From positions 124,001-188,000 of the forward strand of contig CAWASE010000023.1 in the NCBI GenBank assembly GCA_963784675.1: a DNA stretch of 64,000 bases, in the 5' to 3' direction. The translations under genes were made by a program, and so were the position numbers. The notes beneath the pieces were generated by a model. The model worked only from the letters and a program-made list of their open reading frames with translations, made no database searches and was not told the origin of the DNA. The DNA comes from SCTD01 sp963784675. GTDB lineage: Bacteria; Actinomycetota; Actinomycetes; Mycobacteriales; SCTD01. Numbering within the stretch: position 1 is the stretch's first letter; every line of letters starts with the position of its first letter. This document shows positions 53,765 to 62,739 of the stretch, in pieces.

Positions 53765-55651
53765 GTGGTCAACAGCGTCGACGGACTCGTCTCCGGCCTG
53801 GACACGAGCACCATCGTGTCGCAGCTCCTGCAGCTCGAACGCGCTCCGCAGACGCGGTTGAAGACGCGGCAGAGCTCGCTGCAGACCGTGCTGGCCTCCT
53901 ACCGGAGCGTGAACACCACGGTGTCGTCCCTGCGCGACGCCGCGATGAAAGTCACTGCGGTCAAGGGTTGGCAGCCCGCCCGGGCCAGCTCCAGCGCCCC
54001 TGCCTCGATCGCGGTCAGCGCGCTGCCCGGCGCCGCGGTGGGCAGCCTCAGCCTGACCGTCGACCGGCTCGCCACCGCCGCCGCCGCCGTCAGCACGGGC
54101 AGCGTGAGTTCTCGTGAGACCCCCGTCGCCAGCGGGCCGTTGGTGATGAGCCGTGGGCTGCCCGCTCTCGGGCTCGGGACGCTGACCGACGCAGGCGGCC
54201 TGGAGGCGGGCGCCCACACCGTCTCGGTGACGCAGTCGTCCGCCCCCGCGGTCGCCGTCGGGGCCACCCCCCTGGGCGCGCTGACCCAGATCTCCGCCGG
54301 CGCTGGACAGCTCGAGCTCGAGGTGGACGGCGCCGCGGTGACCCTGCAGCTCGCCGCCGGTGACTACACGCCCGACGACCTGGTTGCCGAGGTGAACCGC
54401 GCCTCCGGCGGGACGGTGCGCGCCGATCTCGATGCCCGCGGCGCCCTGCGGCTGTCCTCGATCGACGAGGGCAGCGACGCCACGCTCCGCGTGCTGACCG
54501 ACGCCCCCGCTGTCGGCCTGGTCGCCGGGGCCGCACACGTCGGCACCGACGCGCACGTCCGGCTGGACGGGGACGAGGCCACCGAGCAGGTGCTCACCTC
54601 CGTCGTCGCGGGGCAGCGGCTCACGCTCACCGACTCCTCCGGAGCCACCCTGCACACCACGGTGACCGGCGGCCTCCGGACGGGCGAGGCGACCGTGCAC
54701 AAGGTCGGTGTCCCCAGCGGGGCGACCCTCGCCCAGGTCGGCGATGCCCTCAACAGCGCGCGGGCGGGGGTGACCGCCGCGGTCGTGCAGGTCTCCGCGA
54801 CGGCGTTCCGCCTGCAGCTGACCTCCACCTCGACCGGCACGGCCTCCACCTTCTCCCTGGACACCTCGACGCTCGCGGGTCTCGGTCCGCTGCAGTCGGT
54901 GCAGGACGGACGCGACGCGGTGCTCACCGTCGGATCGGGCGCCGGCGCCTACCAGGTCACCCGCTCCTCCAACACGGTCTCCGGACTGCTGGCCGGGGTG
55001 ACGCTCACCCTGGTCAAGGCCGATCCCGCCACGACGGTGACCCTCGACGTCGCCCGCGACACCGCCGCGCTGACCAGTCAGGTGGGCGGGATCGTGACCG
55101 CGCTCAACAGCGCCCTCACCCAGCTTTCCGATCTGACCAGGTACGACCCCGCGACCAAGAAGGCGGGCCTGCTCATGGGCGACAGCATGGTCCGCCGGAT
55201 GTCGGCGGACCTGCTCGGCGTCGTCACGTCCGGGACCAGCGTGGGCGGTCTGACCGCGTCGCAGGCCGGCATCACCGTCGGGCGCAACGGGCAGCTCGTG
55301 TTCGACCAGGCCGCCTTCGCCAAGGCCTACGACGACGACCCCGTCGCGGTCGAGGCCCTGCTGGGACGAGGGACCGAAGCCCGACCCGGTCTGGCCGGTC
55401 GCGCCGAGGCGCTGGCGACCCGGCTCACCCGGGCCGGCGACGGACAGATCCCGACCTCCATCCGCGACCGCGAGAACGAGATCAAGGGCTACGACAGCAG
55501 GATCAGCAGCTGGGACAGCCGGCTGACGGTCCGCGAGGCGGCCCTGCGGCGACAGTTCTCCTCGCTGGAGACCTCCCTGGGTTCGCTCCAGCAGCAGAGC
55601 AGCTGGCTGGCCGGCCAGCTCTCGTCCCTCTCCTCCGGAGGCAAGTCATGA
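53765..55651 (+). CDS. fliD: flagellar filament capping protein
   Basis: A 628-residue filament cap (HAP2) that guides flagellin folding at the tip. It starts VDGLVSGLDTSTIVSQLLQL with GTG and an AAGGAGGC ribosome site. The N-terminal coil is followed by repeated beta domains (residues 80-400) and the FliD C-terminal part (LDVARDTAALTSQVGGIVTAL, LLMGDSMVRRMSADLLGVV, AGITVGRNGQLVFDQAAF), ending in a coiled coil (YDSRISSWDSRLTVREAALR). The frame is clean. It overlaps fliS by 4 bp. Confidence 0.95.
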   Translation: MVNSVDGLVSGLDTSTIVSQLLQLERAPQTRLKTRQSSLQTVLASYRSVNTTVSSLRDAAMKVTAVKGWQPARASSSAPASIAVSALPGAAVGSLSLTVDRLATAAAAVSTGSVSSRETPVASGPLVMSRGLPALGLGTLTDAGGLEAGAHTVSVTQSSAPAVAVGATPLGALTQISAGAGQLELEVDGAAVTLQLAAGDYTPDDLVAEVNRASGGTVRADLDARGALRLSSIDEGSDATLRVLTDAPAVGLVAGAAHVGTDAHVRLDGDEATEQVLTSVVAGQRLTLTDSSGATLHTTVTGGLRTGEATVHKVGVPSGATLAQVGDALNSARAGVTAAVVQVSATAFRLQLTSTSTGTASTFSLDTSTLAGLGPLQSVQDGRDAVLTVGSGAGAYQVTRSSNTVSGLLAGVTLTLVKADPATTVTLDVARDTAALTSQVGGIVTALNSALTQLSDLTRYDPATKKAGLLMGDSMVRRMSADLLGVVTSGTSVGGLTASQAGITVGRNGQLVFDQAAFAKAYDDDPVAVEALLGRGTEARPGLAGRAEALATRLTRAGDGQIPTSIRDRENEIKGYDSRISSWDSRLTVREAALRRQFSSLETSLGSLQQQSSWLAGQLSSLSSGGKS

Positions 55652-56034
55652 CCACGGCCTCGGCCCTCGCCCGCTCGCGCTACGCCAGCGAGTCCGTCAC
55701 GACCGCCTCGCCGGCCCGGCTCCTGATCATGCTGTACGACCGGTTGGTCCGCGACCTCGTGGCCGCCGAGCAGGCCATCGCCCGGCGCGACCTGGAAGCG
55801 GTGAACACCCAGCTGGTGCACGCCCAGGCGATCCTGCTCGAGCTGAACGCGAGCCTGGACGTCAGCTGCTGGGACGGCGGGCCGGGGCTGTCCCAGCTCT
55901 ACGTGTTCTGCTGGTCCGAGCTCGTCGCCGCCAACCGGCACAAGGACACGCGGAAGGTGCAGACGGTGCGCGAGCTGCTCGAGCCCCTGCGCGACGCGTG
56001 GCAGCAGGCCGCCCTGACCGCGGCACAGCAATGA
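55648..56034 (+). CDS. fliS: flagellin export chaperone FliS
   Basis: A 128-residue helical chaperone that keeps flagellin unfolded until export. It has YASESVTTASPARLLIMLYD, then RLVRDLVAAEQAIARRDLEA, the typical FliS start. NTQLVHAQAILLELNASLDV and YVFCWSELVAANRHKDTRKV follow. The ATG overlaps the fliD stop (ATGA), and its own stop overlaps the next small gene, a common fliD-fliS-fliT arrangement. Confidence 0.95.
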   Translation: MTTASALARSRYASESVTTASPARLLIMLYDRLVRDLVAAEQAIARRDLEAVNTQLVHAQAILLELNASLDVSCWDGGPGLSQLYVFCWSELVAANRHKDTRKVQTVRELLEPLRDAWQQAALTAAQQ

Positions 56035-56348
56035 GCCCGGCGGCGCCGCCGCTGCTCGACTGGGGCGTCGCGCTGGACGAGTACGAGGCCTGCCTGCGCA
56101 GGTACCAGCAGGCCCTGGGAGCCGGCACCGGCCCGACGGCGTCGGGCTCACCTCGATTCGTCCCGCCGACCGGGGTGGGTGTCCCGCGCGGCCCTGACCT
56201 GGAGCGGGCCCGCGCCCTGCTCGCCCGCTCCGACGAGCTGGAGCGGCAGCTCGTCGCTGCCCTGAGCGACCTCGGGCGACAGCTGGGACGCCCCGACCAC
56301 CGCAGCAGCGAGCGGCCGGGCGCCTCGTTCGTCGACACGCGCGCCTGA
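56031..56348 (+). CDS. small helical protein in the fliT position, unknown function
   Basis: A 105-residue protein that overlaps fliS by 4 bp (ATGA). It has two helical ends (WGVALDEYEACLRRYQQALG, and RARALLARSDELERQLVAAL with SDLGRQLGR) around a Pro/Gly-rich middle. FliT, the chaperone of FliD, is usually encoded here and is similarly small and helical. Sequence similarity to FliT is not evident to me, so this is only a positional suggestion. Confidence 0.7.
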   Translation: MSPAAPPLLDWGVALDEYEACLRRYQQALGAGTGPTASGSPRFVPPTGVGVPRGPDLERARALLARSDELERQLVAALSDLGRQLGRPDHRSSERPGASFVDTRA

Positions 56349-56668
56349 GCCGTCCCCCTCGGTCGGCGGCCTGCCGTGACCGGGTGGCGCGACCCCGCCT
56401 GAGCGGGTCACGGGCGCGAGGTCCGCCCGGACCACCGCCCGGTAGTCACTTCTGCTCAGCTCCTCCCCCGACGGGGTGAACGTCGTGACCAGATCGCACC
56501 TATCCCTCAGGGGAACGGGTCACGGGCCGAAGGAGCAGGCGAGCACGGATCGCTCGACCCCTCGCCACCACGGACCGGTGGCAGCCCCTCCGAAACCAGG
56601 AGGTCGACGGTGTCGACTGTGTCCGTACGCGACCGTGGGTCGCGCCGCCCCGCCCCGGCGGGTGCGCG
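56349..56668. other. gene-free spacer before the basal-body operon
   Basis: 320 bp without a supported gene. It contains the hairpin at 56391-56409 and presumably the promoter for flgB onward, but no sigma-28 or other known promoter motif stands out. Confidence 0.5.
56391..56409 (+). terminator. possible terminator hairpin after the fliS operon
   Basis: GACCCCGC-CTGA-GCGGGTC forms a 7-bp stem with one bulged C, 42 bp after the stop. No T tract follows. It would separate fliD-fliS from the flgB operon. Confidence 0.4.
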
Positions 56669-57016
56669 GTGAACGACGTCACGACGACCGCCCTGCACGC
56701 GGCCCTGCGCGGGCTGTCCCAGCGCCAGCGCACCATCGCGGACAACATCGCGAACATCGAGACCCCCGGGTTCCTCGCCGGCAAGGTCGATTTCGAGTCC
56801 AGCCTGCGCAGCGCGGTGCGCGGACGGCAGATCCCGGCCGGGCACGGCCGGAGACGGCCCGGTCGCTGGAGCCGACACGGACTGAACGGCAACAACGTCA
56901 ACCTCGACGAGGAGACGATCTCGATGGTCGAGACCGGGCTGCGCTACCAGCTCGCCGCCCAGGCCATGAGCAGCAAGTTCAGCCTGCTGCGCACCGCCAT
57001 CGGCGGGCGGGGCTGA
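56669..57016 (+). pseudogene. flgB: flagellar basal-body rod protein, with about three indels in the middle
   Basis: FlgB forms the proximal rod. The N terminus is normal: LHAALRGLSQRQRTIADNIA, NIETPGFLAGKVDFESSLRSA. The middle is disturbed by three apparent one-base insertions (between about 56.81 and 56.89 kb). They restore each other, so the overall frame stays open at 115 codons. After correction the middle reads like DPGRARPETARSLEPTRTNG. The C terminus NNVNLDEETISMVETGLRYQ, then LAAQAMSSKFSLLRTAIGG, is normal. A product could be made but with a scrambled 25-residue stretch. Confidence 0.8.
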
Positions 57017-57417
57017 TGTCGACCTTCGGCGCCCTCGGCATCTCGGCCAGCGGGCTCGCTGGCGAACCGCAAGTGGATGGACGCGGTCTCCGACAACATC
57101 GCGAACATGAACAACGTCCGCGCACGGTCGACGCCGCCTTCCAGGCGCGCTTCGTCGTCGCCCAGCCCGGCAACGGCGCCGCCGGCCGAGGGCGTGCGCG
57201 GTCGCCGGGGTCGAGTTCGGCGACCCGCAGGGACGCGTCGTCAGCGCAGCCGGACCACCCGCTCGCCGACGCCGACGGCATGGTGCGGGTCCCCGACATC
57301 GACATGGGCGACCAGATGGTCCAGCTGATGATGGCCCAGCGCGCCTACCAGGCGAACCTCTCGGTCGTCGACCGGGCCAAGGACGCCTACCAGGCCGCTC
57401 TGCAGCTGGGCCGCTGA
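57016..57417 (+). pseudogene. flgC: flagellar basal-body rod protein, with about five indels
   Basis: FlgC is another proximal rod protein. It starts MSTFGALGISASGLA; an insertion follows. ANRKWMDAVSDNIANMNNVR is then in a second frame and a deletion precedes TVDAAFQARFVVAQPGNGAAG. Two insertions move through EGVR and VAGVEFGDPQGRVVS. A last one restores PDHPLADADGMVRVPDIDMG and the normal end AYQAALQLGR. The net shift is zero across the gene, so it ends in frame. The ATG overlaps the flgB stop. Confidence 0.8.
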
Positions 57418-57459
57418 TGGCATCAGCGCGATCGGGCTGTCACCCCCGGTCTGCCGTCG

Positions 57460-57726
57460 ATGCCGGCCGCTCAGCCGTCCGCAGGTCGCCCCCGCACCGG
57501 CCGGCCGACGGACTTCGGCTCGCTGGTCGCCCAGGGCGTCGAGCAGCTCCAGGGCATGCAGCAGCAGACCGACCGCCTGGCCGTCGAGGCGGCCACCGGC
57601 GACCTCACCGACGTCCACGACTACATGATCGCCAGCACCCAGACGCAGCTCGCCACCGAGCTGACCGTCGCTGTGCGCAACAAGGCCGTCGAGGCCTTCA
57701 CCGAGATCATGCGGATGCAGATCTGA
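57460..57726 (+). CDS. fliE: flagellar hook-basal body complex protein FliE
   Basis: FliE links the MS ring to the rod. The intact frame from the ATG at 57460 gives 88 residues: DFGSLVAQGVEQLQGMQQQT, DRLAVEAATGDLTDVHDYMI and TVAVRNKAVEAFTEIMRMQI, which are the conserved parts. The natural start is more likely at 57417, overlapping the flgC stop (TGATG): there MAISAIGLSPPV, then LPSMPAAQP, can be read if two one-base deletions (about 57422 and 57453) are repaired. A usable protein may still come from the internal start. Confidence 0.85.
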   Translation: MPAAQPSAGRPRTGRPTDFGSLVAQGVEQLQGMQQQTDRLAVEAATGDLTDVHDYMIASTQTQLATELTVAVRNKAVEAFTEIMRMQI

Positions 57727-59311
57727 TGCCCGCCCAGATGTCACAGCTCAGCCGCCGCGCCGGGGAGCTGATGCGCCGGGTTCACCGCGGGCCAGAAGGC
57801 CGTGACGGCGCTGGCCGTCGTCGCCCTGCTGCTCGGCGGGGTCGCCTTCACGTCCTGGGCCGGAAAGCCTTCGATGGCACCGCTGTTCACCAGCCTGGAG
57901 TCCAGCGACGCGGCGGCCATCACCGAGGAGCTGACCAGCAAGGGGGTGGCCTACAGCCTCGCCGACGGCGGCCGGACCGTCCTGGTCCCGTCCGACGACG
58001 TGTACCAGCTGCGGATCGACCTGTCGGCGGCCGGGCTGCCGAGCACCAGCCAGAGCGGCTACGGGCTGCTGGACAAGCAGGGCATCACCACCTCGGAGTT
58101 CCGTCAGCGGATCGACTACCAGCGGGCGCTGGAGGGCGAGCTCGGCAAGACCATCGGCGCCATCAACGGTGTGCGCGCCGCGACCGTCCACCTGGTGATC
58201 CCCAAGCAGGAGCTGTTCAGCAAGAGCGAGCGGGTACCGACCGCGTCGGTCCTGCTCAGCGGCCGACCGGGCGCCGGCCTGTCCCCCGGCCAGGTGCAGG
58301 CCGTCGTCCATCTCGTCGCGGCGAGCGTCGAGGGGCTCGATCCCGCCCAGGTCACCGTCGCCGACGACACGGGCACGGTCCTGAGCGCAGCCGGCGAGGA
58401 CGGCCAGAGCGCGGCGGCGGGCGATGCGCGCAGCTCCCAGACGAGCGCCTTCGAGCAGCAGCTGTCCGGATCGGTGCAGGACATGCTCGACCCAGCTGGT
58501 CGGCGCCGGCAACGCCGTCGTCCGGGTGAAGGCAGACCTGGACTTCGATCAGCGGGAGACCGTGACCGAGACGTATCAGGACCCCAAGACCGCGCCCCGG
58601 ACCTCGCAGAGCACGTCCAAGGAGACCTACACCGGAGCAGGCACCGTCGTCGGCGGGGTGCTCGGACCGGAGAACGTCACCACGGGCGGCACGACGGGCC
58701 CCGGCAGCGACTACGCCAAGGAGTCGACGCAGACGGCGTTCGCCGTCGGCAAGGTCACCGAGCAGGCCAAGGCCGCGCCGGGGGCCGTGAAGCGGATGTC
58801 GGTCGCGGTGGTCCTCGACGCCCGGGCCAGCGGGACGCTGCGGACCGACGAGGTCACCCAGCTCGTGTCGGCAGCCGTCGGCCTGGATCCCGCTCGCGGT
58901 GACGTCGTGGAGGTGCGGCGTCTGAACTTCGACCAGAGCGCGCAGGAGCGCGCCGGCGCCGACCTGGCGGCAGCGGCCGAGCAGGCCAAGCGAGACGACA
59001 TGCTCGGGCTGGCCCGCACCGGCGGGGCTGCGCTGTTCGCGCTCGTCGTGCTGTTCCTGGTCTTCCGTTCCCTGCGCCGCGACCGGCGCGTGCCGGTGAC
59101 CCTGCCGGGCATCGAGGTGGAGCAGATCACCGCGGCCGAGCGCGAGCGCATGCTGGCCATGTCCGGGGCTCCCCGCGAGCTGGAGCGTTCCGCCGATCCG
59201 CGCGAGCTGCAGCGGGTGGCCGTCCGCGAGGAGATCGGCGACCTGGTCGAGCGCCAGCCCGACGAGGTCGCGCAGCTGCTCCGCGGCTGGCTCGCGGACC
59301 GGCGGTCCTGA
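57726..59311 (+). pseudogene. fliF: flagellar M-ring protein FliF, two frameshifts
   Basis: FliF builds the MS ring in the membrane. From ATG 57726 (SQLSRRAGELMRR) an extra G near 57780 shifts the frame. It should go on FTAGQKAVTALAVVALLLGG with the first membrane helix. The large periplasmic part is then clean to SVQDMLD near 58490, where an extra C shifts it again. After that QLVGAGNAVVRVKADLDFDQ is clean to the end, including the second helix (GGAALFALVVLFLVFRSLRR) and the FliG-binding tail. The stop overlaps the fliG start. Both indels are in runs of C or G. Confidence 0.88.
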
Positions 59312-60316
59312 TGCCGGCGCTGACCGGCCCGCAGAAGGCCGCCGTGCTGCTGGTGCAGCTGGGCAAGGACAAGACCGGCCCAGGTGCTGCGCTCGCTGCG
59401 CGAGAGCGAGGTCGAGGAGCTGCTCGGCGAGATCGCCCGGCTGGAAGGCGTGGAGGCCGCCGTCGTCGACGAGGTGATGGACGAGTTCCAGCAGCTGGCC
59501 AGCGCGCGGCGCTACTACGGCCAAGGCGGCATGGCGTTCGCCCGCGAGGTGCTCGAGGCCACGGTCGGGCCGGAGAAGGCGCACGAGATCCTGGAGCGGA
59601 TGCAGGCCTCGCTGGTCGAGCTGCCGTTCGAGTTCCTGCGTCGGGCCGATGCTCGCCAGGTGCTCTCCTTCCTCCAGGACGAGCACCCGCAGACCGTCGC
59701 GCTCGTGCTGGCGCACATGCGGGCCGACCAGGCCGCCATCGTGCTGTCGGGCATGCCGGAAGACCTGCAGGCCGACGTCGCCCACCGGGTCGCCGTCATG
59801 GAGAGCACGTCGCCGGAGGTCGTCCGCGCGGTCGAGTCCGTCCTGGAGCGCAAGCTCTCGTCGGTCCTGGTGACCACCGAGATGAGCGCCACAGGTGGCC
59901 TGCAGCCGCTCGTCGACATCATCAACAACGCCGACCGGGCCACCGAACGGCTGATCCTGGAAGGCCTGGAACGCCGCGACCCGGCGCTCGCCGAGCAGGT
60001 GCGCAGCCACATGTTCGTCTTCGAGGACATCCTCACCCTGGACGACCGCTCCATCCAGCTGGTCCTGCGCCAGGTCGAGGGCAAGGTGCTCGCCACCGCG
60101 CTCAAGGGCGTGCGCTCGGACGTACGCGACAAGATCGTCAGCAATGTCTCCGAACGGGCGGCCCAGAACCTGGCCGACGACATGGAGATGCTCGGCCCGG
60201 TCCGGCTCAAGACCGTCGAAGAGGCACAGGGCGTGGTCGTGCAGGCCATCCGCAGCCTCGAGGAGAGCGGTCAGATCATCCTGTCCAGAGGAGAACGCGA
60301 TGAGTTCGTGGTCTGA
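59311..60316 (+). pseudogene. fliG: flagellar motor switch protein FliG, one frameshift near the start
   Basis: FliG is the rotor part that receives torque. The start LTGPQKAAVLLVQLGKDKT is followed by one extra C (about 59383). The rest is in a clean second frame: QVLRSLRESEVEELLGEIAR, EDEHPQTVALVLAHM-like FLQDEHPQTVALVLAHMRAD, and the C-terminal torque helix VRDKIVSNVSERAAQNLADD. The remaining frame (from about 59384) is 310 codons. The end overlaps fliH by 17 bp. Confidence 0.9.
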
Positions 60317-60995
60317 CGGTCGGCGCATCCTGCGCGGCGGAGGCGGCGTCGACGTCCTGCCGGCGCGGATGGACGCGGAGCTGACGCGGAGCCCGTACGC
60401 GGGGCACGGCGTCGATCCGCGCCTGACGGCGCCGCACCTGCAGCAGGTGCTCGCGGACGCTGTCGCGCAGGCCACCACGCAGGCCCGGGCCGACGGCTAC
60501 GCCGCCGGGGAGCGGGAGGGCCGGGCGGTCCTGGCCGCGCAGGCCGAGGTGCGGCGCATCGCCGAGCAGGCCGCCGCGGAGCAGCAGGCCGCCGCCCACG
60601 AGCAGCAGCGCCAACAGGCTCTGGCCGCCCTGCGGGGCGCCGAGACGGCCTTCCGCACGGCCGAGACCACCGCCGTCGCCCACATCGAGCAGACCGTCGT
60701 CGAGCTCGCGCTCGAGCTCGCGCGGGCGGTGCTCGGCCGCGAGCTGCTGGCGATGGCCGATCCGGCCGCCGAGGCCCTCGGACGCGCCCTGGCGCTGGCG
60801 CCCGACGGCGGGCAGCTCGTCGCCCGGCTCCACCCGGCCGACCTCGCGACGCTGGCCGACGCCGGCCTGGCCCGGGTCGAGCTGCGACCGGACCCGACGG
60901 TCGAGCGGGGTGGTTGCCTCGTCGAGGGGGGCGGACGCCGCGTCGACGCCCAGCTCGGCCCGGCGCTGGACCGTGCGGCAGCAGAGCTCCGGTGA
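60300..60995 (+). CDS. fliH: flagellar export regulator FliH
   Basis: A 231-residue FliH/YscL-type protein that controls the FliI ATPase. A short N-terminal region is followed by a long Ala/Gln/Glu-rich coiled coil (residues 60-130, with AQAEVRRIAEQAAAEQQAAA). The C-terminal part has VVELALELARAVLGRELLAM, then RLHPADLATLADAGLA and RPDPTVERGGCLVEGGGRRV, the FliH signature. It overlaps fliG by 17 bp and fliI by 4 bp (GTGA). Confidence 0.9.
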   Translation: MSSWSDGRRILRGGGGVDVLPARMDAELTRSPYAGHGVDPRLTAPHLQQVLADAVAQATTQARADGYAAGEREGRAVLAAQAEVRRIAEQAAAEQQAAAHEQQRQQALAALRGAETAFRTAETTAVAHIEQTVVELALELARAVLGRELLAMADPAAEALGRALALAPDGGQLVARLHPADLATLADAGLARVELRPDPTVERGGCLVEGGGRRVDAQLGPALDRAAAELR

Positions 60996-62296
60996 GCCTG
61001 GACCTGCGGCGGGACCGCGCCTGCGCCGCCGCGGCGCCGCACGTGTCCGGGCGCGTGCGACGCGTCGTCGGGCTCTCGGTCGAGGTGGAGGGGCTCGACG
61101 TCGCGCTGGGCGACGCGGTCCGGCTGCACACGGCCGACGGCCTGCTCGCGGAGGTCGTGTCCCTGCAGGACGACCGGCTGGTGTGCATGCCGCTGGGTCC
61201 GCTGGCCGGCGTCCGCGTCGGCACGGCGGTGACCGACCACGGCGGTCCGCTGCAGGTACCGGTCGGATCGGCGCTGCTCGGACGGGTGCTGGACGGCCTG
61301 GGCCGTCCGCTCGACGACGGACCTCCGCTGGACGCGTGCCCGCAGGTCAGCGTGGAAGGGACGCCGCCGCACCCGCTGCGCCGCTCCCGCATCGACATGC
61401 CGCTGAGCCTGGGCGTGCGCGCCCTGGACACGCTGGTCAGCGTGGGTCGCGGCCAGCGGCTCGGCGTCTTCGCCGGTTCCGGCGTCGGGAAGTCGAGCCT
61501 GCTGTCCATGCTCGCCCGCGGCTCCGACGCCGACGTCACCGTGCTCGCCCTGATCGGCGAGCGTGGTCGCGAGGTGCGCGAGTTCCTCGAGAACGACCTG
61601 GGACCCGAAGGCCTGGCCCGCTCGGTGGTCGTGGTCGCCACCTCCGACGAGCCGGCGCTCGTGCGGCTGCGGGCCGCGTGGACCGCCACCAGGATCGCCG
61701 AGGCCTTCCGCGACGAAGGTCGCGACGTCGTGCTGATGATGGACAGCCTGACCCGGTTCGCCATGGCGCAGCGCGAGATCGGCCTGTCCGCAGGCGAACC
61801 GCCTGCCACGCGCGGCTATCCGCCCTCGGTGTTCGCCCTGCTGCCGCGACTGCTGGAACGGGCCGGAGCCGGCGAGACCGGGAGCATCACCGGGCTCTAC
61901 ACGGTGCTGGTCGAGGGCGACGACATGAACGACCCGATCGGCGACGCCGCCCGGTCCATCCTGGACGGGCACGTCGTGCTGACCCGCGACCTGGCGACCT
62001 CGGGACACTTTCCGAGCATCGACGTCCTGGAGTCCGTCTCGCGCGTCACCGGCGCCATCACCACGGCGGAGCAGCGCACCGGCGCCGCGCAGGTGCGCCG
62101 GCTGCTGGCAGCGCACCGGGACGCGAAGGACCTGCTCGAGATCGGCGCCTACTTCCCCGGCAGCAACCCGCTGGTCGACCGGGCGGTGCAGCTCGGTCCG
62201 AGCCTGGAGGCGTTCCTGCGTCAGGACATGTCTGACGTCACGCCGGCGCACGTCGCCTGGGACCGCCTGCTCGACCTGGTCGGCAGCGCCGCATGA
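60992..62296 (+). CDS. fliI: flagellum-specific ATPase FliI
   Basis: A 434-residue export ATPase of the type III secretion apparatus, homologous to F-ATPase beta. It has the P-loop GVFAGSGVGKSSLLSMLARG, then LALIGERGREVREFLEND, Walker B DVVLMMDSLTRFAMAQREIG, EPPATRGYPPSVFALLPRLL and SITGLYTVLVEGDDMNDPIG. The GTG start overlaps fliH (GTGA) and the stop overlaps fliJ (ATGA). The gene is intact, unlike fliF and fliG nearby. Confidence 0.97.
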   Translation: MSLDLRRDRACAAAAPHVSGRVRRVVGLSVEVEGLDVALGDAVRLHTADGLLAEVVSLQDDRLVCMPLGPLAGVRVGTAVTDHGGPLQVPVGSALLGRVLDGLGRPLDDGPPLDACPQVSVEGTPPHPLRRSRIDMPLSLGVRALDTLVSVGRGQRLGVFAGSGVGKSSLLSMLARGSDADVTVLALIGERGREVREFLENDLGPEGLARSVVVVATSDEPALVRLRAAWTATRIAEAFRDEGRDVVLMMDSLTRFAMAQREIGLSAGEPPATRGYPPSVFALLPRLLERAGAGETGSITGLYTVLVEGDDMNDPIGDAARSILDGHVVLTRDLATSGHFPSIDVLESVSRVTGAITTAEQRTGAAQVRRLLAAHRDAKDLLEIGAYFPGSNPLVDRAVQLGPSLEAFLRQDMSDVTPAHVAWDRLLDLVGSAA

Positions 62297-62739
62297 AGCG
62301 CTTCCGCTTCCGCCTGGACACGGTGCTGCGGGTCCGTCGGCTCGAGCAGCAGCAGGCGGAGGGCCACCTGTTCGACGCCGGCCGGCGCCTCGTCGAGGCC
62401 GAGCAGCAGCTCGGCGTCCTGGAGCAGCGGCTGCTGGTGTCCGGCCGGGCACCCCGTCCGACGGCGGCCGCTGCCCTGCAGGCGGACTGGGCCCTGCGCC
62501 AGGGTCACGTCGACGCGGTCGCTCAGCAGCGCCGGCAGGTGGTGCTCGCCGAGCAGGAGCGGGAGAGCGCGCGGCTCCGGTGGGTGGTCCAGGCCGCGAA
62601 GGTCGGAGCGCTCGAGCGGCTGGAGGCCCGGCACCGCGTGCTGCACGACGCGCAGGTGCGGCACGCCGAGGCCGTCCTGCTGGACGAGCTGGTGACCTCG
62701 CGGCACGGGCGGCTCCTGTCGGGGTCGGTGCTGTCATGA
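62293..62739 (+). CDS. fliJ: flagellar export protein FliJ
   Basis: A 148-residue coiled-coil protein that works as the stalk of the FliI ATPase and escorts chaperones. It starts FRFRLDTVLRVRRLEQQQAE, the usual FliJ opening, and is helical almost throughout, with many Arg, Gln and Glu residues (EQQLGVLEQRLL, AEQERESARLRWVVQAAK). ATGA overlaps with fliI before and with the wall hydrolase gene after. Confidence 0.93.
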   Translation: MKRFRFRLDTVLRVRRLEQQQAEGHLFDAGRRLVEAEQQLGVLEQRLLVSGRAPRPTAAAALQADWALRQGHVDAVAQQRRQVVLAEQERESARLRWVVQAAKVGALERLEARHRVLHDAQVRHAEAVLLDELVTSRHGRLLSGSVLS

